A stretch of DNA of 42,538 bases from Desulfuromonadaceae bacterium GWC2_58_13. Lineage in GTDB: Bacteria > Desulfobacterota > Desulfuromonadia > Desulfuromonadales > Trichloromonadaceae. Location: positions 1 to 42,538 of the forward strand of contig MHXM01000155.1 in the NCBI GenBank assembly GCA_001825565.1, written 5' to 3'. The notes under the pieces are model-generated. The model did not search any database. It was given only the letters and a program-made list of their open reading frames with translations, and was not told the origin of the DNA. The position numbers and the translations under genes were made by a program. This document shows positions 18,231 through 27,073 of the stretch, piece by piece; position 1 is the stretch's first letter; each line of letters starts with the position of its first letter.

Positions 18231-18605
18231 GTGAAGCGTATCGTTATCGCGGACGACTCGGCGACTGCCAGAATGTTCATCAAACGTTGCCTGGAGATTA
18301 TCGGTTTAGGCGATGCGGTCATCATTGAGGCGGCCAATGGCAAAGAGGCCTTGGCCAGGGTCAAGGAGGGGCCAACCGATCTGGTTATCACCGACCTCAA
18401 CATGCCGGTCATGGACGGCGAAACCCTGCTCAAATGGATCCGCGCCAACCCGAAACTCAGCCTGATCCCGGTGCTGGTCATCAGCAGCGCCGGAACCCCG
18501 GCCAAAGAGGCGGAACTCCTAGAACTCGGGGCGCTCGCCATCCTCAGCAAGCCGGTGTCCCCCCCGGCGCTGATGGAAAAGCTTGGACCCCTGCTCGCTG
18601 GTTAA
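18231..18605 (+). CDS. CheY-like single-domain response regulator (GTG start)
   Basis: VKRIVIADDSATARMFIKRCLEIIG; LVITDLNMPVMDG; ILSKPVSPPAL. SD GGAGAA upstream of GTG 18231. Confidence 0.92.
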   Translation: MKRIVIADDSATARMFIKRCLEIIGLGDAVIIEAANGKEALARVKEGPTDLVITDLNMPVMDGETLLKWIRANPKLSLIPVLVISSAGTPAKEAELLELGALAILSKPVSPPALMEKLGPLLAG

Positions 18606-18631
18606 TTGCGCCAACTATAATGGGAGTCAAC

Positions 18632-19108
18632 ATGAACAGATGCGACCAGGCCATGCGCCATTCGGTGGTTGATACCTTGGAAAAAATGGTCTTCATGGAA
18701 ATAACGCCGGTGGAGGTTCGAGCCACCCCACTGGCCGCCGCTGACTGGAAGACCGTCAGTCTCCTGATTCACGACCCGGTTCAGGGTGAGGTTCGCCTGA
18801 GCATGCCCAGGAGTCTGATAAGTAAAATTACCGAGACGATGTACAATCTTTCGGCGGAGGAAATCACCGAGCAGATGCTGGACGACAATCTGGCCGAAAT
18901 CATCAACATCATTGCCGGCCGTTTCATGAACGAGATTCTGGATGACGGTCAGGCATTCCGTCTCGGCCTGCCGGAACTGGAACCTGCCGACCCCATCGAT
19001 CCGAGCATGGAAAGTCGGGAATGGACCTTTTCATCGGATGCCGACGAATTTACCGTAGTCACTATCGGCAACGACCTCTTGTGCCAATTACCGGCCCGCC
19101 ACGATTGA
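18632..19108 (+). CDS. CheX-like chemotaxis phosphatase
   Basis: CheC/CheX motif DNLAEIINIIAGRFMNEI (E-x2-N) followed by a downstream Pro; start approximate (ATG 18620 also possible). Confidence 0.75.
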   Translation: MNRCDQAMRHSVVDTLEKMVFMEITPVEVRATPLAAADWKTVSLLIHDPVQGEVRLSMPRSLISKITETMYNLSAEEITEQMLDDNLAEIINIIAGRFMNEILDDGQAFRLGLPELEPADPIDPSMESREWTFSSDADEFTVVTIGNDLLCQLPARHD

Positions 19109-19149
19109 CAACCTGAAAACCCGAAGTGGAAAAAGAAAGGAAACCGCTC

Positions 19150-19521
19150 ATGGGAAAAAAAGTACTGATCATCGACGATTCGAGCACCATGAGGAAAATC
19201 GTCACTCGCTCCTTGCGCCAGGCCGGCCTGGATTTCGACATCATTCTCGAAGCGGGCGACGGCGTGGAAGCGTTGCAGCTTCTGCAGACTGAAGCCGTCG
19301 ACATCATCCTCAGCGACATCAACATGCCGAACATGGACGGCATGGAGTTTTTACGGCAGAAAGCGGCCAACGCCGCCCTCAAAAGAATTCCCGTGGTGAT
19401 GATCACCACCGAAGCCGGGGCCGACATTCTGTCCGAAGCCAAATCCCTTGGGGCGGCCGGCAGCATTAAGAAACCATTCACTCCAGATCAGGTCAGTGAA
19501 ATCATTGGCCCGTTGCTTTAA
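19150..19521 (+). CDS. cheY: CheY-like response regulator
   Basis: MGKKVLIIDDSSTMRKIVTRSLRQAG; IILSDINMPNMDGMEFL; MITTEAG; SIKKPFTPDQV. Confidence 0.94.
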   Translation: MGKKVLIIDDSSTMRKIVTRSLRQAGLDFDIILEAGDGVEALQLLQTEAVDIILSDINMPNMDGMEFLRQKAANAALKRIPVVMITTEAGADILSEAKSLGAAGSIKKPFTPDQVSEIIGPLL

Positions 19522-19539
19522 TCCCCGAGGGAGGATCCT

Positions 19540-20001
19540 TTGAACTGGGAACAAAATATTATTGCCGCCACAACGGAAATTTTTTCTACCATGTTGATGA
19601 TGGAGGTAACTCCCGGCGCTCCTCTCCAAGAACGCAATGCCAACTACAAACAAAGCATAACCGGCATGGTCGGGATAGCGGGTCTGTTCAAGGGGATGCT
19701 TGCCATCCATGCTCCCGCCGATGTTGCCATGGCCATAACCACCAACTTCCTGGGCTTGGAGGTCGATTCCATTAACGCGGATGTCAAAGATGCTTTCGGT
19801 GAGTTGGCCAACATGCTTGGAGGCAGTATCAAGGCCAGCTTGAGCGACAACAGCAGAGACATCCAGTTGTCGATCCCCTCAGCCGTTTGCGGGGAGGAAT
19901 ACACTCTGGATTATCAACCCAGGAACCATTGTACAACGATGCCTTTCAAAAGTGCGGAGGGGATTTTTCTGGTCGAATTGCAACTAGAGCAGCAAGTATA
20001 G
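19540..20001 (+). CDS. CheX-like chemotaxis phosphatase
   Basis: DAFGELANMLGGSIKASL ... LSIPS, CheX fold signature with E-x2-N. Confidence 0.85.
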   Translation: MNWEQNIIAATTEIFSTMLMMEVTPGAPLQERNANYKQSITGMVGIAGLFKGMLAIHAPADVAMAITTNFLGLEVDSINADVKDAFGELANMLGGSIKASLSDNSRDIQLSIPSAVCGEEYTLDYQPRNHCTTMPFKSAEGIFLVELQLEQQV

Positions 20002-20026
20002 GCTCGCCGAAAGAAAGGGCACGACA

Positions 20027-20488
20027 GTGGATTTTTCAGCAGCTATTATCGATGCAACCAGTGACGTTTTCAGCACGATGATCATGCTCGACGCAATTCC
20101 AGGTTCTCCATTGACGGAAAAGATGTTATCTTTTAACGAGTCCATCTCAGGCATGCTCGGTTTTTCCGGAGACATCAAAGGGATGCTGCGCATTCATTGT
20201 CCCGACCGGGTGGCCATGGCGATTACCGGCAGCTTGCTGGGCATGGAAGTAGATCAAATCGACGATGATGTTAACGACGCCATCGGAGAGATCGCCAACA
20301 TGGTGGCCGGCGGGTTGAAGGTAAACCTGGCTAAACACAACAAAAGCATCGAGTTGTCCATTCCCACGGCAATCGGTGGCAAATTCTACACCGTTCACAG
20401 CCTGGCCCGCGCGGAAAGAGTCACCATTCCCTTTGCCATGGCGGCGGGGCAGATGCTGGTCGAACTAGAGTTTGTCAGCGCCAAATAA
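20027..20488 (+). CDS. CheX-like chemotaxis phosphatase (GTG start)
   Basis: DAIGEIANMVAGGLKVNL ... LSIPT; clearly paralogous to the preceding ORF (FSTMxMx(E/D)xxPGxPLxE). Confidence 0.87.
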   Translation: MDFSAAIIDATSDVFSTMIMLDAIPGSPLTEKMLSFNESISGMLGFSGDIKGMLRIHCPDRVAMAITGSLLGMEVDQIDDDVNDAIGEIANMVAGGLKVNLAKHNKSIELSIPTAIGGKFYTVHSLARAERVTIPFAMAAGQMLVELEFVSAK

Positions 20489-20511
20489 AGAAAGAACCAG
20501 AAGCGGCATCC

Positions 20512-21582
20512 ATGAACAAACAGGTCTTCCTCAACAAGATACTCACCGAGACCCTCCAAAAACTCGAAGAAGAAGTCGGCGGACTGCTGGGGCAGGAATT
20601 CACCTGTCCCAGCCCCGGACACAGCTTGACCAGCCGGAGCGACCTGATTGCCTCCCTGAACGGCAAAGCGGTCCTGGCCACCTTCAACGTAACCGGCGAC
20701 AAAACCGGCACGGCCTACGTCATTGTCGGTCTGAAAGATGCCATCACCCTGGGCGGAACCCTGATTCTGCTCCCGCCGGACGAAATGGAATCGCGCCGCA
20801 AAAAAGATCTTTTCGACGGCGAGGTGATCGACGCCTACGGCGAAATCGCCAATATCATGGCAGGCGTCTACACCGCGGTTTTCAACGAATACGCCAACCC
20901 CAAGCTGCATTTCAAGAAAATCGATCTCGCCCCTTTCGCCCCGGCCAATCCCAATTCGCCAATCCCTGATGGGAACTATTACGTCACCACCTGCTCGACC
21001 CAGATGGCGGGCAAACCGTTGGGAACGCTAAACGTCCTCATTCCGCCTGACCTTTTGGGTATTGAACCGCCTGAAGAAAAAGCCCAGCCCGCAACAGAGC
21101 CCACACAATCCGCCTCAACCACAGACCGAACCGGGGCATCTGGTCAACCGACTCCAGCAGCGGACAGCGATAAGGTTCCCGAGCCACAGCGATCCACTTC
21201 ACCGGAATCAACGGTGATTCTCGTTGTTTCCGAAACACAACAAGCCGCGGAGGCTTTTGCGCAAAACTTTATCGATCGTTGCAACTGCAAGGTAACCTGT
21301 ATGCACTTTCAGGGGGATTTTCAAACAACGGCAAAAGGCAAGAACGTCAAAGGGGTTTTTCTGGCCATGCGGGAGGTCGGTGAGCGGGGACTGGCATCCA
21401 TCATCAAAATCCAGTCGGCGGTCGGGGAAAAAACCCCGTTGGTCGCTGCCGGCCCGGAATGGACCCGCAAGACCGTTTTACAGGCCGTCAAGTACGGCGC
21501 CAGCGATATTCTTGTCACACCGGCAACTCCAGAGGAACTACTGGCAAAAATCAATCAGCACATGCAGATTCCCCCGAACTGA
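20512..21582 (+). CDS. CheX/CheC-like domain fused to a C-terminal degenerate receiver-like domain
   Basis: N-terminal AYGEIANIMAGVYTAVF; low-complexity linker; C-terminal alpha/beta domain STVILVVSETQQ...KGVFLAMREVGERG...ILVTPATPEELLAKI. Confidence 0.8.
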   Translation: MNKQVFLNKILTETLQKLEEEVGGLLGQEFTCPSPGHSLTSRSDLIASLNGKAVLATFNVTGDKTGTAYVIVGLKDAITLGGTLILLPPDEMESRRKKDLFDGEVIDAYGEIANIMAGVYTAVFNEYANPKLHFKKIDLAPFAPANPNSPIPDGNYYVTTCSTQMAGKPLGTLNVLIPPDLLGIEPPEEKAQPATEPTQSASTTDRTGASGQPTPAADSDKVPEPQRSTSPESTVILVVSETQQAAEAFAQNFIDRCNCKVTCMHFQGDFQTTAKGKNVKGVFLAMREVGERGLASIIKIQSAVGEKTPLVAAGPEWTRKTVLQAVKYGASDILVTPATPEELLAKINQHMQIPPN

Positions 21583-21594
21583 CCAGGGTGATGC

Positions 21595-23037
21595 TCAGGG
21601 AAGGCTTTCGGGGGGTACGGATCCCTCCAACTGCTTTTTCTTGATTTTCTCTATCAGGGTTGTGCGTTTAAGGTTAAGAAGTTTCGCGGCCTCTTTTTTA
21701 TTTCCACCAGTTTTGGTCAAGGCCTTGAGGATCAACCGGTCTTCAAAATCGCTCACCAAGGCATTGAAGTCGAAATTTTCTGTGCCCGGTGCCTCGTCGG
21801 ACGTCACCTCGGTGGAAACTACAGGCTCTTCCTTCACCTGGATATCCCCTGTCCGCTGATATTTTTCCGGCAGATCAGAGGCCGTCACCACTTCGCCGGC
21901 AAAGAGAATCGACATCCGCTGAACCAGATTTTCCAGTTCACGAACATTGCCCGGCCATTGGTATTCCAGCAAAGCCGCTATGGCGTTAGGCGCAAACCCC
22001 TTCAACCCGTTTTTCCGGCCTCGGTTGAAAACCTGGACAAATTTCTCGATCAACACGGGAATATCGTCTGTTCGCTCCCGCAAGGGGGGAATATGTAAAG
22101 GCACGACACTGAGACGGTAGAAAAGGTCTTCGCGAAACCGCCCTTCGGCAACTCCCGCTTCGAGATCACGGTGGGTGGCCGCCACAATCCGCACATTCAC
22201 CGAAACCGGCTTGACTCCCCCAACCGGTTCAAACTCTCTTTCTTGAATGACCCGCAGCAGTTTGGCCTGTAGGGATGGTTTCATATCGCCGATTTCATCA
22301 AGGAACAGGGTCCCGCCGTCCGCGTATTGAATTCTTCCCATCTTGGATTGATTGGCGCCGGTAAATGCTCCTTTGACATACCCGAACAACTCGCTTTCCA
22401 GCAGTTCGTCCGGAATGGCGGCACAATTCACCGGAACAAAGTTCTTCCCCTTGCGCGGGCTGAGGGCGTGGGTCGCCCGGGCCACGAGTTCTTTCCCGGT
22501 CCCGCTCTCGCCGTGAATCAGCACATTGCTTTCGCCATCTTCGGCGACTTTTTCGAGATTTCTGAAGAGGTCGCGCATCTTCGAAGCCTGTCCGATAATT
22601 CCCTGGAAACCATCGTTTTTGCTGATTTTCGGGCTCCGTTTCTGCTGGTGGACAAGGAGTTCGTGATGTTCCAGCGCCCGTGCCGTGGCAATCACCGCCT
22701 CCTCGAAATCGTAGGGCGAATGAATATAGAAAATGGCTCCGCGCCTGAGCGCTTCAACCACCGAGTCTCGATCCCCATAGGGAACACTGACGATGACAGC
22801 CACCTGGGGATGCTGGGAACGAATCTGCTTCAACAGTTCAATCCCGGCCTGCTTGGGTGCAAAAAGATCGGTAATCACCAGCGAGATTTCCTGTTCCACC
22901 AGAATCTCGATGGCCTCGGCGGGTCCCGGTGTTTCAAGAACTACGCATCCGATATGCTTGCGAAGCATGACAGCCAGACCTTCCCTGGCCTCCCTGTTGC
23001 CATCCACCAATAGAATGCTGCGCATAGACTCGGACAT
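21595..23037 (-). CDS. Sigma54-dependent activator with degenerate receiver (FleQ/FgrM-like flagellar regulator candidate)
   Basis: GESGTGKELVARA, GAFTGANQ, FIS-type HTH NKKEAAKLLNLKRTTLIEKIKKK; receiver lacks acid pair and beta5 Lys. Confidence 0.9.
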   Translation of the reverse strand: MSESMRSILLVDGNREAREGLAVMLRKHIGCVVLETPGPAEAIEILVEQEISLVITDLFAPKQAGIELLKQIRSQHPQVAVIVSVPYGDRDSVVEALRRGAIFYIHSPYDFEEAVIATARALEHHELLVHQQKRSPKISKNDGFQGIIGQASKMRDLFRNLEKVAEDGESNVLIHGESGTGKELVARATHALSPRKGKNFVPVNCAAIPDELLESELFGYVKGAFTGANQSKMGRIQYADGGTLFLDEIGDMKPSLQAKLLRVIQEREFEPVGGVKPVSVNVRIVAATHRDLEAGVAEGRFREDLFYRLSVVPLHIPPLRERTDDIPVLIEKFVQVFNRGRKNGLKGFAPNAIAALLEYQWPGNVRELENLVQRMSILFAGEVVTASDLPEKYQRTGDIQVKEEPVVSTEVTSDEAPGTENFDFNALVSDFEDRLILKALTKTGGNKKEAAKLLNLKRTTLIEKIKKKQLEGSVPPESLP

Positions 23038-23074
23038 TAGATATACCTATACCTTTTTAGCATTTCATTTTAAT

Positions 23075-23112
23075 GGGTATCGTCAGCAGTCCCACCACTG
23101 CTGGCGATACTC
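23075..23112. repeat. Long inverted repeat (about 16-bp stem, 6-nt loop) upstream of the sigma54 activator
   Basis: GGGTATCGTCAGCAGT-CCCACC-ACTGCTGGCGATACTC; pairing allowing two G-U pairs. Confidence 0.85.
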
Positions 23113-23452
23113 CACGATAGGTAACCCGGCTGAAAAGAAAAATCTTTCCCAAAGCCGCGTAATGATACTGAAATCTTGGGCGATTAACCAGATAAAAATA
23201 GCGTGACTCACTGAACCGGTCATCGATAATAACTCAACAACTCAAGATAAATCAATACGTTATTAAATAGGTCCTATAACTGTTCCGTCAACCTTTAAGA
23301 GAGTTGGATGCAAGACGCTGCCCGCCAGGGGCTTTTTTCTTTTAAATGGGTACAATTCAAGGCGCCATGAGCCATTGCTTGATTTTAAGCCGGAAATAAA
23401 ATAGAATTTTGATTAATATTTTTTTTAATCATATTGTCCGCCAGGAATTGTC

Positions 23453-25054
23453 GTGCGTCTGAAACTAATCAACAAATATAACCTTGTCATGGGGGCCGTC
23501 CTGTTGGCGACCATGATCATGTATGCATTTCTCAACGTCGAAACCCTGACCAAACTGTTCATGGACGAGGCGCTGAAAAACGTCGACAATCTGAGTGAAA
23601 CCATTATCCGGACCACCCATTACCAGATGCTTGAGGACGACCGTCAACGGGTCTACCAGATGATCGAGGAGGTCGGTTCGCAAAAAGGGATAAATCGGAT
23701 TCGTCTGCTGGATAAAGAGGGTACCATCAACTACTCAACCCACAAAGAGGAGATCGGCACCTGCGTCGACCGCAATTCCGAGGGGTGCAGCGGCTGCCAT
23801 TTTGGCGAGACTCCTCGCGTGCATGCCTCCTCGATGGATCGCAGCCGGAGTTTTGTCAACCGGGAAGGAATCGAGCTGCTGGGCGTCACCAAAGAGATTC
23901 TCAACAAAGAGAGCTGCTCTACCGCCAAATGTCATTTCCATGCGCCCGAGGCCCAACTGCTGGGAATCCTGGACGTCCAGGTCGACCTATCGAGTGTGCG
24001 AGCGACTGCCACCGCCTATCGCAATAACATTATTGTTTTTACCCTGGTACTGCTCCTGATTCTGGGAACCTGCCTTTCGCTGTTGACCCATCAACTGATC
24101 AACGTGCCGGTCAACAACCTGCTGGAACAGACTCAGAAAGTCGCCCGGGGGGATCTCACGACCCGCGTTGAAACCTACCCTCGGGATGAACTTGGCGAAC
24201 TGACTGAAGCCTTTAACAACATGACCGCCAATCTCAAAAAGGCTCAAGATGAAAGCCGCGACTGGGCCAACACCCTGGAGGCCAAAGTCCAAGAACGAAC
24301 CGAAAAAATTCAGCGTATGCAGTCTAAACTGCTGCGATCGGAAAAACTCGCCTCCATTGGCGAACTGGTGGCCGGCATCGCTCATGAAATCAATAATCCG
24401 CTCACCGGAGTGCTGATGTTCGCCACCATGATCGAAGAAGACCCCCGTCTTGATCCGGCAATCAAAAAAGATCTGGAGACCATTGTCCACGAAACTCATC
24501 GCTGTGCCAAAATCGTCCGAGAACTTCTTGATTTTTCTAGGGAATCGGTGCCGCAGAAAAAAATGGAATCGGTCAATCACATCCTCGACAAAACCATGGC
24601 CCTGGTTGAACACCATACATCCTGCCACAATATCTGTATTAAAAAAGAGTACAATGAATCCCTCCCTCCAGTCTTAATCGACCCGAGCCAGATCGAACAG
24701 GTTTTCATGAATGTTCTTATCAACGCCAGTCAAGCCATGCCTTCCGGCGGCCAACTGACCATACAGACCGATTTTTCTGCACAAGATAATTATCTTTACG
24801 TCAAGATCACCGATACCGGTTGTGGCATTTCCGAGGATAACCTGCAGAAAATCTTCGATCCATTTTTTTCCACCAAAGGCGCCAAAGGGACCGGTCTCGG
24901 CCTGTCGGTTTCCTATGGAATCATCGAGAATCACGGAGGCCAGATCGAGGTCACCAGCAGGCAGGGTGAAGGGACTTCCTTCACCATCCGACTCCCCCTG
25001 GCAGACCAAAAGGCCAAACCGAAGAGCGCCCAAGAAGAAGTCCTGGTTTCCTGA
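23453..25054 (+). CDS. Membrane sensor histidine kinase with c-type heme motifs in the periplasmic sensor domain; HAMP-HisKA-HATPase
   Basis: Two TMs flanking a domain with CSGCH and [33 protein letters not shown]1/G2 boxes ([18 protein letters not shown]). GTG start. Confidence 0.93.
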   Translation: MRLKLINKYNLVMGAVLLATMIMYAFLNVETLTKLFMDEALKNVDNLSETIIRTTHYQMLEDDRQRVYQMIEEVGSQKGINRIRLLDKEGTINYSTHKEEIGTCVDRNSEGCSGCHFGETPRVHASSMDRSRSFVNREGIELLGVTKEILNKESCSTAKCHFHAPEAQLLGILDVQVDLSSVRATATAYRNNIIVFTLVLLLILGTCLSLLTHQLINVPVNNLLEQTQKVARGDLTTRVETYPRDELGELTEAFNNMTANLKKAQDESRDWANTLEAKVQERTEKIQRMQSKLLRSEKLASIGELVAGIAHEINNPLTGVLMFATMIEEDPRLDPAIKKDLETIVHETHRCAKIVRELLDFSRESVPQKKMESVNHILDKTMALVEHHTSCHNICIKKEYNESLPPVLIDPSQIEQVFMNVLINASQAMPSGGQLTIQTDFSAQDNYLYVKITDTGCGISEDNLQKIFDPFFSTKGAKGTGLGLSVSYGIIENHGGQIEVTSRQGEGTSFTIRLPLADQKAKPKSAQEEVLVS

Positions 25055-25083
25055 TTCCGCCTGTTTCCGGCTATTGTCCGCAA

Positions 25084-25118
25084 AAAAACCCCCGACAGTT
25101 CCACCGGCGGGGGTTTTT
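25084..25118. terminator. Bidirectional terminator between convergent kinase and response-regulator genes
   Basis: AAAAACCCCCG...CGGGGGTTTTT inverted repeat. Confidence 0.85.
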
Positions 25119-25154
25119 AACTTTAACATGCCAACGCAACGGGGCGATTTAATT

Positions 25155-26564
25155 TCACATCCGGTCGCGCACGGAAATGCCCTGTTTTTTCAACAGGGCC
25201 TGAAAGTTGGGACGCAACATGCCAACTTCTTCCGCGGCCTTGGTAATATTCCAGTCGTTGCGCTTCAGAGCATCCAGTACAAAAGCCCGCTCGATAGGAG
25301 CCACGGCCCGCTCGCGAATTTCCCGCTTGGCTTCCTTCAATTCCTCGGTGGTTCGCGGCACGTAGTCCTCTTCAAGATCAAGATCTTCCTGGCCGGACAC
25401 CGGCAGTTCGAGGTCTTCCGTTTCAATCAGATCGCCGGAACTGAGAACCACCGCTCGCTCGATAATGTTTTCCAGTTCTCTGACGTTGCCGGGAAACGCG
25501 TATTTCTTCAGCATGCCCATGGCTCCCGGCGCCAGACCCCGCACTTCCTTGCCGATTTCGTTTCCAAATTTATTCAGGAAATATTTGACCAGGGGAATCA
25601 GATCACCTTTGCGGTCACGCAACGCCGGAAGGTCGATAGGGATTATATTGAGGCGGAAAAACAGGTCTTCCCGAAAACTTCCTTCAGCGACCATATCCTT
25701 CAGATTTCTGTTGGTCGCGGCGATCAAACGGATATCTATCGGTATCGGCTTCGTCCCGCCGATGGGAGTGACTTCTCGCTCCTGCAAAACGCGAAGCAAT
25801 TTGGCCTGAGTCGTCAAGCTGATGTTGGACACTTCATCCAGGAACAGAGTCCCACCGTCAGCGACCTTGAAAAGGCCCATTTTCGTCTGAACGGCACCGG
25901 TAAACGATCCCTTGATGTGACCAAACAGTTCGCTTTCGAGAAGACTTTCGGCGAGGGAGGTACAATCAACGGCAACAAAGGGCTGATCCTTTCGAGGGCT
26001 GTTCTGCTGAATGGCCCGGGCGACGAGTTCTTTGCCGGTTCCGCTTTCGCCGGTGATCAAAACAGTACTATCGGTCCTGGCAACCTGCAGGATACGACGG
26101 AAAACCTTGCCCATCTGCGGACTGTCACCCACGAGTTGCCCCAGGCCCTGATCATTCAGAACATGATTGCCCTGACTCGAAGTGTTCAATAGCAAGGCCC
26201 TCTGGTCGAGAGCTTTCTGAACCTTTTCGGAAATCTGTCCCGGGGTGAACGGCTTCGCCAGATAATCGAAAGCGCCATTTTTCATGGCTTCGACAGCGGT
26301 TTCAACGGTGGAATACCCGGTAATCAAAATCACTGGGACATCGGGCTGCAGAATCCTGATGGCCTTCAACAGTTCAAGCCCCCCCATTCCGGGCATCTTC
26401 AAGTCGGTAATGACCAGGTCAAAATCTTCTTCCTGTAGTCTTTCCAACGCCACACGCCCGCTGGATTTAGGCTCTACCTGGTACCCTTCCTTTTCAAGGA
26501 TTCGACGAATCCCTTCCCTGATTACAGCTTCATCGTCCACGACAAGAATTTTTGGATTGGGCAT
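25155..26564 (-). CDS. Sigma54-dependent response regulator (NtrC/AtoC type; BccR-like by context)
   Basis: Intact receiver (VVDDEAVIREG, VITDLKMPGMGG, LAKPFTP), AAA+ with GSFTGA, FIS-type HTH. Start trimmed to MPNPKILVVDDE with GAGGAG SD. Confidence 0.92.
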   Translation of the reverse strand: MPNPKILVVDDEAVIREGIRRILEKEGYQVEPKSSGRVALERLQEEDFDLVITDLKMPGMGGLELLKAIRILQPDVPVILITGYSTVETAVEAMKNGAFDYLAKPFTPGQISEKVQKALDQRALLLNTSSQGNHVLNDQGLGQLVGDSPQMGKVFRRILQVARTDSTVLITGESGTGKELVARAIQQNSPRKDQPFVAVDCTSLAESLLESELFGHIKGSFTGAVQTKMGLFKVADGGTLFLDEVSNISLTTQAKLLRVLQEREVTPIGGTKPIPIDIRLIAATNRNLKDMVAEGSFREDLFFRLNIIPIDLPALRDRKGDLIPLVKYFLNKFGNEIGKEVRGLAPGAMGMLKKYAFPGNVRELENIIERAVVLSSGDLIETEDLELPVSGQEDLDLEEDYVPRTTEELKEAKREIRERAVAPIERAFVLDALKRNDWNITKAAEEVGMLRPNFQALLKKQGISVRDRM

Positions 26565-26976
26565 TTGCTCCGAACTCCTCATACTTCCCGGCCCAAACAA
26601 ACAACGGCTCTGGCAAATCATTGAACACGCACGGTTAATTTGTATTGATCTTACTGGCTTTTTTTCATAAAATCAATCCAATGTTTCCCGGGGCGCCAGA
26701 TTGAACAAAACGGCAGACGAGTTATCCTCCTCAACCTAATGAATTTTTAGAATATATTCACATGTATGGTTTTATTGTACACCAAATACAAAAACACAAG
26801 CTCAGGAAATTACATCAATTTTTCTTTACGAAAAAAATGTTTGGTAACTGGTCTTTTTACTTGTTGTATATTTTTTACATTCGTTCTCCTTCCGAACGGC
26901 CTGCGCCACTCCACATTAAAATAAAAATACCTTTAATTTACAACCAGTTAAAAAACTATTAACATTACCAAAGATT

Positions 26977-26993
26977 TTGGCACAAGCACTGCT
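26977..26993 (+). promoter_or_regulatory. Putative sigma54 (-24/-12) promoter for the cytochrome operon
   Basis: TTGGCACAAGCACTGCT: TGGCAC-N5-CTGCT, GG and GC separated by exactly 10 nt, about 80 bp upstream of the first ORF. Confidence 0.82.
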
Positions 26994-27073
26994 AGAGCAT
27001 TTACCGTCCAAATAAATTAAAAAAAATTAAACATCACTAATAGTGCATCCACTCTGATAGAAAGGAGAAAATG

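Noticed and set aside
16931-18550. 539-aa minus-strand ORF opposite cheD/HDOD/REC
   Set aside because: Antisense to three recognisable genes; shadow ORF despite its length.
24822-26192. 456-aa plus-strand ORF spanning the kinase 3' end and the antisense of the sigma54 regulator
   Set aside because: Runs through a strong bidirectional terminator and antisense to the AAA+ gene; not coding.
26762-26962. 66-aa ORF in the AT-rich intergenic region
   Set aside because: Overlaps candidate regulatory DNA, poor start context, composition explained by AT-richness.
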